Source: Oscillospiraceae bacterium | Lineage (GTDB): Bacteria; Bacillota; Clostridia; Oscillospirales; CAG-272 | Length of the DNA stretch: 64,000 nucleotides | Assembly: GCA_015063895.1 (NCBI GenBank) | Contig: SVTG01000001.1 | Location: 102,162 to 166,161, forward strand | Direction of reading: 5' to 3' | Shown: piece after piece, positions 29,371-38,898 of the stretch | How positions within the stretch are numbered: the first letter of the stretch is position 1 | Layout of the letters: every line of letters begins with the position of its first letter | Notes under the pieces: generated by a model | What the model was told of the DNA's origin: nothing | The model's input: the letters and a program-made list of their open reading frames with translations, nothing else | Database searches by the model: none | Made by a program: the position numbers and the translations under genes

Positions 29371-30936
29371 TTAAGTATTACTTGAAATATAGTCAGCCTT
29401 ATGATTTTGATTGGTCACCACAATAGGCAGATCCGAGAGCAAGCGCACCGCAAAGGGCTTATTTTCGGGAATGCCCCGATGATCCCTGGAGGCGGGATTG
29501 TAAAAGCGCGTTTCGGTTTCAACACCGCCACCCATCAGGGACACCGTCTTTAAGCTTCTGCCGGGCAGCGTCGCGATCATACACTCCACGTTCTCACTCT
29601 TATCCTCAAAATACAGATCAATGCGCACCTTGGCAGGCAAGTAGGTGGTATTTAAAAGTGTAAAGGTCAGATCCTCCGCAGAAGCCGTGTTCAGATCAGA
29701 AAAGATCCAACAAAGTGCACCGCTTTGATCGCGCCCTATGCGGAAAGCACGCTCGAGGGCCACCCTGGCATCGGGCAGCGGACGGTACGGCAGCATAACA
29801 GTACGTTGCTTATCCCCTGTAATGATCTCCTCTACCGTCGGCTTTTGCATGATATGAGCGGTGCCCTCGCGGTAGGTACAAAACGAGGTGTACGCGTGAT
29901 AATCCGACACAGGCAGGAAGCAGACCGTGGGGGCAATGAGATCGTAGCCCGCAATTTCCCCTGCCGCCGTACCCGATTGAAAGCCGTGGTGCGGTATCTG
30001 CAAAATATCGGCCTTCAGATATGCGCCGTAGCGCTGTGGAAGCTTGGCAATGCTAAAGGAGGCGTCGGTCGTCCACAAGATCACCTGACCACCCAGCTCC
30101 ATGCGAATGACAAGAGAGGTCGCATTGATATTATCCGAGGCGTGAACGGTATCGCCAAGAGTTGCTAAGATCTCACACGTGGCGTCACCGATCTGATAGA
30201 TCTGGCCCGTGTGCGGCATATACGTAGCAGCCCCCATTTGGGTAACGCAGGCCTGCATCAGAGGAATATTGTCAAACGGAGAAGCGTGCTTGATAAACTG
30301 CTCCTCGGCCTTTAATTTGGGATAATGCACCACGTCGTCGTGCGACGGAAAATTATACAGCACACGCTCCAAGCGGACCTTTGCTCCATACAGCTCAACA
30401 AATTTGATAAAGCAATGGAAATGGTCGCTATGCGGATGCGAAAGGATCCACGCGGCGATCACGGGCGTTTCGTCGGGGCTTGTCTTTTTCAGACACTGAT
30501 AAAGGCGCGTGGCGTCTGGCTCAAATTCTCTGCCGCCGTCGATCACAATAAAGCGCCCGTCCGAAAGGCGAATGACGTAGCTCATACCGTAATCCTCAAG
30601 CATGACCTGCGTGATCTGGGGCGAGACGATGCGCTCACCGCAAGGAGCTGCAAACTCAAAATAGGCTGTGCGCTGCTCAAGCACGAGAGAAAGCTCGTGC
30701 GTGTGCTCAAAATAATTCAAAAACAGCGCCTGCCCCTCGCCGCCAAAAGCCACAAAGGTATGCCCGATGGCCGCGCGGCGCTCCTTTTCGCAAAAGCCGC
30801 ACGCACAGGCATATTCGGTATAGCGCGCCAGGGCCGCTTCATCGGCTCCCTCGATCAGCACGACCTCTGCCGTTTCGTTTTCGCGGTTTTTAAAAAAGCT
30901 TGTCTCACCAAAAGCGGGCATGGTAAATTGCTCCAT
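29371..30936 (-). CDS. MBL-fold (metallo-beta-lactamase-like) hydrolase
   Basis: FIVIDGGREFEPD; AWILSHPHSDHFHCF; VIRMELGGQVILWTTDA (ComEC/MBL-type). Confidence 0.8.
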   Translation of the reverse strand: MEQFTMPAFGETSFFKNRENETAEVVLIEGADEAALARYTEYACACGFCEKERRAAIGHTFVAFGGEGQALFLNYFEHTHELSLVLEQRTAYFEFAAPCGERIVSPQITQVMLEDYGMSYVIRLSDGRFIVIDGGREFEPDATRLYQCLKKTSPDETPVIAAWILSHPHSDHFHCFIKFVELYGAKVRLERVLYNFPSHDDVVHYPKLKAEEQFIKHASPFDNIPLMQACVTQMGAATYMPHTGQIYQIGDATCEILATLGDTVHASDNINATSLVIRMELGGQVILWTTDASFSIAKLPQRYGAYLKADILQIPHHGFQSGTAAGEIAGYDLIAPTVCFLPVSDYHAYTSFCTYREGTAHIMQKPTVEEIITGDKQRTVMLPYRPLPDARVALERAFRIGRDQSGALCWIFSDLNTASAEDLTFTLLNTTYLPAKVRIDLYFEDKSENVECMIATLPGRSLKTVSLMGGGVETETRFYNPASRDHRGIPENKPFAVRLLSDLPIVVTNQNHKADYISSNT

Positions 30937-31004
30937 TATATCCCCTCCCTTTGCACTTATAGTTCCATTATACACAAAAAGCGCCTTGATTGCAAGTAAT
31001 AAAA

Positions 31005-31040
31005 AAGAAAAGGCGACTGCATTTTGCAGTCGCCCCTTCT
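31005..31040 (-). terminator. Terminator of rplS
   Basis: GGCGACTGCA-ttt-TGCAGTCGCC with T-tract on - strand. Confidence 0.82.
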
Positions 31041-31047
31041 TTGGAGA

Positions 31048-31389
31048 TTAGATCTTTTCTTTAACCTTAGATGCTTTGCCCATACGGTCACGCAGGTAGT
31101 AGAGCTTAGCGCGGCGAACCTTACCGACGCGAACGATCTCAACCTTTGCAACGTTGGGAGAATGAAGCGGGAAGGTCTTTTCAACGCCTACACCGTAAGA
31201 AACGCGTCTGACGGTAAAGGTCTCGGAGATGCCGCCGCCGTGCTTGGCGATAACGGTGCCCTCGAAAAGCTGAATTCTCTCCTTAGTACCCTCAACGATC
31301 TTGTTGTGAATGCGAATGGTGTCACCAATGCGAATCACGGGTACCTCTGCCTTCAATTGCTCGTTTGTAAAAGCCTGAATCAAGTTCAT
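31048..31389 (-). CDS. rplS: 50S ribosomal protein L19
   Basis: [61 protein letters not shown]. Confidence 0.97.
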   Translation of the reverse strand: MNLIQAFTNEQLKAEVPVIRIGDTIRIHNKIVEGTKERIQLFEGTVIAKHGGGISETFTVRRVSYGVGVEKTFPLHSPNVAKVEIVRVGKVRRAKLYYLRDRMGKASKVKEKI

Positions 31390-31404
31390 TTGTGGCCTCC
31401 TTTA

Positions 31405-31450
31405 AAATCCGGATGTTCATGCAGAGCTGCGCAGCGGACCACCCTTAAAT
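31405..31450 (-). ncRNA. Putative ribosomal protein L19 leader
   Basis: - strand 5'UTR of rplS: GGGTGGTCCGCTGCGCAGCTCTGCATGAACATCCGGATTTT, structured and resembling the L19 leader family; no covariance model run. Confidence 0.5.
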
Positions 31451-31474
31451 TCCGTGTAAACACACACGCGTGAT

Positions 31475-31503
31475 ATTATACCACAATTATTTTAAAAATG
31501 CAA
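31475..31503 (-). promoter_or_regulatory. SigA-type promoter for rplS
   Basis: - strand TTGCAT - 17 nt - TATAAT. Confidence 0.75.
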
Positions 31504-31531
31504 TATGTTTTTTGCATTTTTTTAATTTTTT

Positions 31532-33163
31532 TCAAGCATTTGCCTTTCTTTTAGCCAGAAATCTGATGCCGAATACCGTACCGATCATCAAAGCGATGCC
31601 AATGGGAAGCGAGAGCCACCAGTAAAGACCGACAGCCTGCAGCAGGCCCGCGATCACGTAGCACACGAAGGAAACGGCGGCAACCGTGATGGCGTAAGGC
31701 AGCTGGGTGGATACGTGCTCCACGTGGTTGCACTGTGCACCTGCCGATGCCATAATGGTAGTATCGGAGATGGGCGAGCAGTGGTCACCGCAAACAGCGC
31801 CTGCAAGGCAAGCGGACATACCGATCACAGCGATCTCGCTGCCAAGACCGCCAAAGGCTGCGGAAACGATGGGGATCAGAATACCGAACGTGCCCCAAGA
31901 GGTGCCCGTAGCAAAGGCAAGACCGCAAGCGATCAGGAAGATGATAGCGGGCAGGAAAAGCTTCAGGGCATCGGCATTTTTCAAAAGATTTTCAACAAAC
32001 ACGTCGGAGCCGAGCAAAGCGGTGGTGTTCTTCAGCGCAGTAGCCAGCGTCAGGATCAAAATAGCGGGCACCATGGCGATAAAGCCCTTCGGAATAGCCT
32101 CCATTGACTCCTTGAAGCCGATCAGACGGCGCGCCATGAGGTAAATGATGATCACGATCAGTGCAACAAGAGACCCAAGCGGCAAGCCGACGGTAGCATC
32201 GGTGTTACCGAAAGCACCGATCAGATCCCACTGATAATCGCCTGCGGTAAAGAAACCGCCTACGTGCATCAGCGCAACGATGCAGGAAACGATCAGCACA
32301 GCGATCGGAATGATCAGGTCAAATACGCGCGCACCTGCTGCACCCTCGGGCAAGCCTTCAAGCTTTTCATCTGCCTCGATAGCGCCGAGGTCACCCTCGT
32401 TCATTGCCTTGAACTCAACCCCGGACATCTTGCCGTAATCAAAGCCAAGCAGCGTAATGGTAAGCAGGAACACGATGGTGAGCAGCGAATAGAAGTTATA
32501 AGGAATAGCAAGGATAAAGTACTTCAGGCCCTCGCCGTTGGCAACGTGCTCGGAAACGGCAGCCGCCCAGGAGGACACGGGTGCGATCATACAAATAGGC
32601 GCAGCGGTGGCGTCAATGATATAGGCGAGCTTAACGCGCGAGATCTTGTGCGTATCGCAAACGGGCTTCATAACGCTACCGACTGTGAGGCAGTTAAAGT
32701 AGTCGTCAACGAAGATCAAAACGCCCAGAGCAAAGGTGGCAAGCAAAGCACCCGCACGGGTCTTCACGTGAGCTTGTGCCCATTTACCGAAGGCCTGAGA
32801 GCCGCCTGCCTTGTTCAGCAGGATCACAACGGCGCCAAGGATCACGAGGAAGGCAAAAATACCTGCCGTGCCCGAAACCGCCTCGATAATACCGGTGTTG
32901 ACAACGGTATCAATGGCTTTGACGGGCGCGAAATCGGCATAGAAAAGTCCGCCGGCCAGCACACCGACAAACAAGGAGCTGAATACCTCCTTGGTAACGA
33001 GTGCCAGACCGATTGCAATAATGGGCGGCACCAGCGACATAAAGGTCGCAAAATAGGGGGTGTCAGCCTCAGCGGGGGCGGTACGCATGGTGATGGCAAG
33101 CACGACCACAGCGATCACGGCCAGCGCCAGCACGACGAGGTTGATGATCTGTCTTTTTTTCAT
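31532..33163 (-). CDS. NhaC-family Na+/H+ antiporter-like transporter (candidate lysine transporter)
   Basis: Polytopic; VFVDDYFNCLTVGSVMKPV, SSWAAAVSEH, GDHCSPISDTT motifs; preceded by lysine riboswitch. Confidence 0.88.
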   Translation of the reverse strand: MKKRQIINLVVLALAVIAVVVLAITMRTAPAEADTPYFATFMSLVPPIIAIGLALVTKEVFSSLFVGVLAGGLFYADFAPVKAIDTVVNTGIIEAVSGTAGIFAFLVILGAVVILLNKAGGSQAFGKWAQAHVKTRAGALLATFALGVLIFVDDYFNCLTVGSVMKPVCDTHKISRVKLAYIIDATAAPICMIAPVSSWAAAVSEHVANGEGLKYFILAIPYNFYSLLTIVFLLTITLLGFDYGKMSGVEFKAMNEGDLGAIEADEKLEGLPEGAAGARVFDLIIPIAVLIVSCIVALMHVGGFFTAGDYQWDLIGAFGNTDATVGLPLGSLVALIVIIIYLMARRLIGFKESMEAIPKGFIAMVPAILILTLATALKNTTALLGSDVFVENLLKNADALKLFLPAIIFLIACGLAFATGTSWGTFGILIPIVSAAFGGLGSEIAVIGMSACLAGAVCGDHCSPISDTTIMASAGAQCNHVEHVSTQLPYAITVAAVSFVCYVIAGLLQAVGLYWWLSLPIGIALMIGTVFGIRFLAKRKANA

Positions 33164-33195
33164 AATGACTCCTTCATTTTTGTTTTTGAGGTACA

Positions 33196-33232
33196 AACAA
33201 AAAGGCCGCGGCAGAGCGCCACGGCACAAAAA
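33196..33232 (-). terminator. Riboswitch expression-platform terminator
   Basis: - strand GCCGTGGC-gctct-GCCGCGGC followed by CTTTTTGTTTG. Confidence 0.8.
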
Positions 33233-33243
33233 GACTTGCACAC

Positions 33244-33453
33244 GTGATAGCACTCCACCCAACCGCACCCGATCAAATCAAATTTTGATCTATCAGCTAC
33301 GGATACGTGACAGTACAGCGCATATTCTGCGCTGTACCAACGAGTGAAGACGGAAATCGTCACCCATTTCGGCAACCTCCCCTTTTGCGCGCGGCATTTC
33401 CGTGCCGAAGCCAAGGCTTATCGCGCTACTCATGAAGCTTGCACCTCTATCAC
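33244..33453 (-). ncRNA. Lysine riboswitch aptamer (L box)
   Basis: - strand GTGATAGAGGTGCAAGCTTCATGAGTAG ... AAAAGGGGAGGTTGCCGAAATGGG ... TACTGTCACG ... GGAGTGCTATCAC; P1 closed by GTGATAG/CTATCAC. Confidence 0.93.
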
Positions 33454-33494
33454 AGCCATTATAAAACAATAAGAAGGAAAAGTCAAGAACGCTT

Positions 33495-34910
33495 TTAATA
33501 TTTTTGGTAATTTTTCAGCAAAAAGCGCCATTTTTTTACCAAAACCTCAAATACCGCCCTGCCCTCGCACCAAAACGGCAGGATCGAAAGCGCCGCCAAG
33601 AGCACACCTGCACGCAACGCCCCCATTGAAACGGCACCTGCTGACAGCAAGAGAAGGAGCAGCGACACAGCGCCCTTTTTAAAATATCGGGAAAAACGCA
33701 AGAACGTGGCGGTGTGATGCGCGCGGCATACAAAAACCGAAAAATAAGCGATAAGCGTAGCCAGCGCCGCCCCCGTAGCCCCCAATTTCGGTATGAGCAA
33801 AAAATTCAGCAAAAGATTCACGCCTGACCCCAGCATAGAGCTAAAGAATACGGGAACACAGCGAAGCGCCGACTGGTACGCTGTGCCAAAAAACCCCGAA
33901 AGCGAGGAAAAAAGCGCTGCCAATACCAAAAACGGCACAAACTGCACCGCCCCACGGTAGTCGGGGGCAAAAAGTACCGTAACGAGCGGCGCGGATAAGA
34001 CAAGCAATGCTGCCGCGCCAAAAACCGATACAGGCAAAAGCATGCGGTAAATACGGGCAAAATGCGCGCTGCGCGCTTCCCCCTCGCCCACCTGCAGGGC
34101 GCTATATTGCCACGCCTCCAAAAAGACACCAAGCACAAAGGTAAAAAGCGCGGGGATCCTGGCGGCAGCGGCGTAAACGCCCGTTTCCTCGAGTGAGTGG
34201 TAATGAAGAATAAAATAGCGGTCGGAAAGCGACATCAACCACCAAAAGGCGGCACCGGGGATCAGCGGCAGCCCGTAAGAAAGCATTTTCCCCAGCATAC
34301 GGCGCGACACGGCTCGCCACGCAAACAAGCGCCACGGACGCAAAAGGAAAAGCAAAAACACACTCGCCGCAAGATCGGAAAGAATAATGCCGAGCAAATA
34401 TCCACGCGCACCAAGACCGCCCACAACAATAAAAAGCATTTGTAAGGAAAGGCTGCAAAGTGCCGTCAGAGGCTGCAAGAGCGCAAATACCGTATACCCA
34501 CCCGTCGCACGCAGATATTGTGTCAAAACGCTATGCAGAGACGCGCTCCATACGTAAAACAGCAAGTCATAACGGTAAGCACGCAGCACCGGCCAAAATC
34601 GCAACAGCGGCAAAAGCAGCAAAAAAAGAAGGCTCCCCGATATTGCCATCACTGCAGCCGTGGAAAGAACAGCGCGCTTTTCCTCCTCCCTTGCTCCTGC
34701 AAAAAAGCGAAAAAGCGTGGGGCCCGCGTGAAGCGTGACAAACGGCATCAACAGGACCGCCGCGCTCACCACAAGATCGGAGGCGCCAAAATCCTCAGGC
34801 GAGAGGGCGGCGGTGTAGAACGGCATCAGCAAAAAGGTGGCCGCTTTCGATACAGCCGCCGACGCGCCGAGCAAAAGCGTGCGAAAAAACAAGCCGCGAT
34901 TTCCTGACAT
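33495..34910 (-). CDS. Oligosaccharide/polysaccharide flippase (MATE/Wzx-like)
   Basis: ~472-aa polytopic protein; MSGNRGLFFRTLLLGASAAVSKAATFLLMPFYTAALSPEDFGASDLVVS. Confidence 0.8.
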   Translation of the reverse strand: MSGNRGLFFRTLLLGASAAVSKAATFLLMPFYTAALSPEDFGASDLVVSAAVLLMPFVTLHAGPTLFRFFAGAREEEKRAVLSTAAVMAISGSLLFLLLLPLLRFWPVLRAYRYDLLFYVWSASLHSVLTQYLRATGGYTVFALLQPLTALCSLSLQMLFIVVGGLGARGYLLGIILSDLAASVFLLFLLRPWRLFAWRAVSRRMLGKMLSYGLPLIPGAAFWWLMSLSDRYFILHYHSLEETGVYAAAARIPALFTFVLGVFLEAWQYSALQVGEGEARSAHFARIYRMLLPVSVFGAAALLVLSAPLVTVLFAPDYRGAVQFVPFLVLAALFSSLSGFFGTAYQSALRCVPVFFSSMLGSGVNLLLNFLLIPKLGATGAALATLIAYFSVFVCRAHHTATFLRFSRYFKKGAVSLLLLLLSAGAVSMGALRAGVLLAALSILPFWCEGRAVFEVLVKKWRFLLKNYQKY

Positions 34911-35077
34911 TTTCTCACCCCCACATTTAGCATGGTGCAAAAAACGCCGCCGCAATCTGACACCTTTTTGCAAAAACGGGCGATGCGGCCAGCGTCGCAT
35001 CGCCCATTCAAAGCGCTTTGAATTTTTATTTAAAAAGACATATTTTATCTATTTTTTGAATTTAAATAAGTTAAATG

Positions 35078-35851
35078 TCAAATTTCCTTGCGCATGCGTT
35101 CTAAAGCCCCCTTTTCCAGTCGGCTGACCTGCGCCTGTGAAATGCCAATGCTTTCCGCAATCTCCATTTGTGTTTTGCCATGATAAAAGCGCATTTCAAT
35201 GATGCGTTTTTCGCGTTCGCTAAGCTTTTTCATCGCATCTGCCAGCGCCATGTGCTCCAACCAATGCTCGTCCTGCGCTGAGGTGTCGCTCAGCTGGTCC
35301 ATCACGTAAATGGCATCGCCGCTCTCGTTATAAACAGGCTCATAAAGCGAGATCGGCTCTACGATCGCCTCCATTGCCTGCTGCAATGCCTCTCGCGGCA
35401 CCCCCAGCTTTTTGGCAATATCGTCAACGCTCGGCTCGCATTCCTTTTCCCTTGTCAGCTCTTCTCTTGCCTGCAAGGCACGGTATGCAAGATCACGCAC
35501 CGAACGGCTGATGCGAATGGAATTGTTATCTCTGATATACCGCCGTATCTCCCCGATGATCATGGGTACGGCATAGGTCGAAAATTTCACGTCAAGGTCG
35601 GTGTTAAAATTGTCCACAGCCTTTACAAGCCCGATGCACCCGACCTGAAACAGATCGTCGGGATTTTCGCGTCTGCCCGAAAAGCGCTGAATGATCGAAA
35701 GCACCAAGCGCAGATTGCCATAGATCAGCTCGTCGCGCGCGGCGCTGTCCCCCGCTTTCATCTTAGCTAAAAGCTCACGCTTTTCTTCATCTGTCAGGGT
35801 CTTCAGATCCGAGGTGTTGATGCCGCATATTTCTACCTTGTTTTTATACAT
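35078..35851 (-). CDS. sigG: RNA polymerase sporulation sigma factor SigG
   Basis: MYKNKVEICGINTSDLKTLTDEEKRELL..., RRENPDDLFQVGCIGLVKAVDNFN, SQAQVSRLEKGALERMRKEI. Confidence 0.95.
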   Translation of the reverse strand: MYKNKVEICGINTSDLKTLTDEEKRELLAKMKAGDSAARDELIYGNLRLVLSIIQRFSGRRENPDDLFQVGCIGLVKAVDNFNTDLDVKFSTYAVPMIIGEIRRYIRDNNSIRISRSVRDLAYRALQAREELTREKECEPSVDDIAKKLGVPREALQQAMEAIVEPISLYEPVYNESGDAIYVMDQLSDTSAQDEHWLEHMALADAMKKLSEREKRIIEMRFYHGKTQMEIAESIGISQAQVSRLEKGALERMRKEI

Positions 35852-35877
35852 TTTACTCCCCTTTAATGGCGTAATTA

Positions 35878-35907
35878 GAGTATTGCCGTGGGGAATTTTC
35901 GTTATGC
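35878..35907 (-). promoter_or_regulatory. SigF/SigG-type promoter upstream of sigG
   Basis: - strand GCATA - 15 nt - GGCAATACT, matching forespore promoter consensus GYWTA-N15-GGnnAnAnT. Confidence 0.75.
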
Positions 35908-35943
35908 AGCTTTCGCGATTTGTAAAAAATGGTTTTTGCTAAA

Positions 35944-35980
35944 AAGAGGCTGTCTCAAATTGCATTTGAGACAGCCTCTT
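35944..35980 (-). terminator. Terminator hairpin, copy A
   Basis: AAGAGGCTGTCTCAAAT-tgc-ATTTGAGACAGCCTCTT, 17-bp perfect stem. Confidence 0.85.
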
Positions 35981-35984
35981 GACA

Positions 35985-36785
35985 TTATGAAACGATCTTT
36001 TTGACAAGTGCCACAGTGCCCTGGTAGCGCACCTCATCGGCATTGTTGCCGAGGATCCCCGGTCTTAACAGGCAGATCACGGTATCCTCAGGGAGATTAT
36101 TGCGAATGGCGCTGTTATCGCGCCACAAGGCGGTTTCAGCGAGCCTGATGCCATAGCAAGCGGTGGTACCGTCCTCACGTGTGGTGAGGATCGCGCCCGC
36201 GGGGAGTGACTCAAAGATCTCCCCAAAATCCACCAGCACCGCACGCCCCGCGCTATATTCCTCAGCGATCCAGGGGGAAACCAGCATCAGCGCCGCATCA
36301 CCCGTCGTCAGATACTGCGTAAAGGCCTGATAGGACTGCGTGCTTTGGTAGCGGTCTACCGTGGCGCCGCTTGGCTGTCCGTTTTCATCGACACGGTTTT
36401 CAAGCGCCCTGATCTCCTCCTCGGAATACACGGTATAATGGCGCAAGGTAATATCCTTTTTGCCGTTACCGTTATAGTCATCGACAAGATAGGTGGCAAG
36501 ACAATGACTGACGTCGCGCTGTCCTGCCTCGTTGGTGATATACCCGTAAGGGCCTGCGGTGATCACCACGATATCACCCTCCTCCTCGCGTCCGCACATT
36601 TGCGCAATGCAAACGGTCAGCACGATAACGACCGCCAGTGCGGCGATCACGGCCCATTTGTGGTGATACCAAAAATTATCAAGCCAGCGATATACCCTGC
36701 CGTGCTCCTTTTCGGGGCGCTTTTGCCCGGGGGCACCGAAGCGGATCTCACGCTCGTTGAGCTTTTCATATTTATTTTCTTCCAT
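35985..36785 (-). CDS. Single-pass membrane protein of unknown function
   Basis: 266 aa; TM segment WAVIAALAVVIVLTVCIAQMCG followed by extracytoplasmic domain. Confidence 0.65.
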   Translation of the reverse strand: MEENKYEKLNEREIRFGAPGQKRPEKEHGRVYRWLDNFWYHHKWAVIAALAVVIVLTVCIAQMCGREEEGDIVVITAGPYGYITNEAGQRDVSHCLATYLVDDYNGNGKKDITLRHYTVYSEEEIRALENRVDENGQPSGATVDRYQSTQSYQAFTQYLTTGDAALMLVSPWIAEEYSAGRAVLVDFGEIFESLPAGAILTTREDGTTACYGIRLAETALWRDNSAIRNNLPEDTVICLLRPGILGNNADEVRYQGTVALVKKIVS

Positions 36786-36801
36786 TTTGACTCCTTAAAA
36801 A

Positions 36802-36833
36802 GGGCTGTCTCAAATTTGAATTTGAGACAGCCC
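36802..36833 (-). terminator. Terminator hairpin, copy B (end of lysS)
   Basis: GGGCTGTCTCAAATT-tg-AATTTGAGACAGCCC, followed on - strand by T5. Confidence 0.82.
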
Positions 36834-36839
36834 CGAAAA

Positions 36840-38375
36840 TCAATCTACGGGCTTCATTGTCGGGAATAGCAGCACGTCACGGATAGACGGGCTGTCGGTG
36901 AGCAGCATCACCAGACGGTCAACACCAAAGCCAAGACCGCCCGTGGGGGGCAGACCGTATTCAAGGGCTGTGACGTAGTCGTAATCCACCTGTGCACGGC
37001 ACTTGGGGTCAAGGGCCTTGCGCTCGGCTACCTGGCGCTCAAAGCGCTCCTTTTGATCGATGGGGTCGTTGAGCTCCGAGAAGGCATTGCCAAACTCGGT
37101 GGCATTGATAAAGTATTCAAAGCGCTCGGTATAGGCGGGGTCCCCCGGTTTGCGCTTGGCAAGGGGGCTGATCTCCACGGGATAATCGTAAATAAAGGTG
37201 GGCTGGATCAGCTTCTCCTCAACAAAAGCATCAAAGAACTCGGCGAGAATAGCACCCTTGGTGGGTACCTCGGGCAGGTCTACGTGGTACTTCTTTGCTA
37301 CGGCGATCGCTTCCTCGTCGCTCCCGATCTCGTTGAAGTCAACACCGCTGTATTTCTTCACGGCCTCCAGCATCGTCATGCGCTCCCAGTGACCGAGATC
37401 GATCTCGTGACCGCAATAAGGAATGACAAGGCTGCCGCAGACGTTTTGTGCCACGGTGCGCATCATTTCCTCAACCAGATCCATGAGTGCGTGATAATCG
37501 GTATAAGCCTGGTAAAGCTCAATGCTGGTAAACTCGGGGTTATGCTTGGGGTCCATACCCTCGTTACGGAAGATACGGCCAACCTCGTATACGCGGTCCA
37601 TACCGCCCACGATCAGACGCTTTAAGTAAAGCTCGGTTTCAATACGAAGCACCATATCCATATCAAGGGTATTGTGATGCGTCATAAAGGGGCGTGCCGA
37701 GGCACCGATCTCAAAGGGAGTCAGGATCGGCGTATCCACCTCAAGAAAGCCCTTACTGTCAAGGAATGCGCGCAGCTCGCGCAGGATCATGCTACGCTTG
37801 ACAAAGGTATCCTTCACCTCGGGATTGACGATCAGGTCAACGTAACGCTGACGGTAACGCATCTCCTGATCCTTCAGACCGTGGAATTTCTCGGGCAGGG
37901 GCAAAAGGCTCTTGGCAAGCAGCACCACCTCGGTGCAGCGCACGCTGATCTCGCCCATTTTGGTGCGGAACACGGTGCCCTTGATACCGATGATATCACC
38001 GATATCCATCTTTTTAAAGCCAGCATAGGGCTCCTCGCCGATGACGTCACGGCGCACGTAGATCTGAATATCACCCTTATCGTCACGCAGATGCGCAAAG
38101 CTTGCCTTGCCCATCACGCGCTTGGTCATCATACGGCCTGCCAGGCATACGACAACGTCGGTCTCCGCCTCTGCCTCAAGATCGGCAAAGCGGGCCTTGA
38201 TATCCTTTGAATAGCTATCCTGCGGATATTTGGTGATCTGAAAGGGGTCGGCGCCCGCCTCGCGCAGCGCTGCCAGCTTTTCGCGGCGCACGCGCAGAAT
38301 ATCACCTAAATTGACTTCCGCCTCGGCGGCCTCAGCCGCCCCGGTTCTCTTTTCTTCTGCCATTTTAAACCTCAA
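36840..38375 (-). CDS. lysS: Lysyl-tRNA synthetase (class II)
   Basis: RYRQRYVDLIVNPEVKDTFVKRSMILRELRAFLDSKGFLEVDTPIL; GLGFGVDRLVMLLTDSPSIRDVLLFPTMKP. Confidence 0.97.
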   Translation of the reverse strand: MRFKMAEEKRTGAAEAAEAEVNLGDILRVRREKLAALREAGADPFQITKYPQDSYSKDIKARFADLEAEAETDVVVCLAGRMMTKRVMGKASFAHLRDDKGDIQIYVRRDVIGEEPYAGFKKMDIGDIIGIKGTVFRTKMGEISVRCTEVVLLAKSLLPLPEKFHGLKDQEMRYRQRYVDLIVNPEVKDTFVKRSMILRELRAFLDSKGFLEVDTPILTPFEIGASARPFMTHHNTLDMDMVLRIETELYLKRLIVGGMDRVYEVGRIFRNEGMDPKHNPEFTSIELYQAYTDYHALMDLVEEMMRTVAQNVCGSLVIPYCGHEIDLGHWERMTMLEAVKKYSGVDFNEIGSDEEAIAVAKKYHVDLPEVPTKGAILAEFFDAFVEEKLIQPTFIYDYPVEISPLAKRKPGDPAYTERFEYFINATEFGNAFSELNDPIDQKERFERQVAERKALDPKCRAQVDYDYVTALEYGLPPTGGLGFGVDRLVMLLTDSPSIRDVLLFPTMKPVD

Positions 38376-38376
38376 A

Positions 38377-38865
38377 TCAGTCGCGACCTACGCGTACGAT
38401 GCGGTAGGTAAAGTTGTATCCCGATGCCTCAACCACACCCGTGATCACGTCGCCTGCGCGGTGACCGATCAGTGCCTTGCCAACGGGAGATTGGTCGGAG
38501 ATCTTGCCGCTGACGATATCGGCCTCGTTAGAGCCGACAATGCGCCACTCGCACTCCTCCTTCAGATCCTCGTCGTATACCGTTACGGTAGAGCCGATAT
38601 CCACCACGCCGCGCACAGCACGGGAAGCATCGTAAACCTCTGCGTTTTCAATATCGTGCTTGAGCTTAAGGATACGCGCCTCGTTTTCTGCCTGTGCATT
38701 ACGGGCAGCGTCATACTCGGCGTTCTCGGAAAGGTCACCGAAGCCACGTGCGGTAACGATATCGTTTTTAATGCGCTCGCGCTCCTCGCCCTCGCGCCAT
38801 TGCAGCTCCTTGACAAGCTCGTCGTAGCCCTCTTGGGTCATTGTAATCTTCTTGGTATTTGCCAT
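38377..38865 (-). CDS. greA: Transcription elongation factor GreA
   Basis: MTQEGYDELVKELQWREGEERERIKNDIVTARGFGDLSENAEYDAARNAQ. Confidence 0.96.
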   Translation of the reverse strand: MANTKKITMTQEGYDELVKELQWREGEERERIKNDIVTARGFGDLSENAEYDAARNAQAENEARILKLKHDIENAEVYDASRAVRGVVDIGSTVTVYDEDLKEECEWRIVGSNEADIVSGKISDQSPVGKALIGHRAGDVITGVVEASGYNFTYRIVRVGRD

Positions 38866-38898
38866 AACGGTAACTCCTCTATATCAAAAATATATTTT

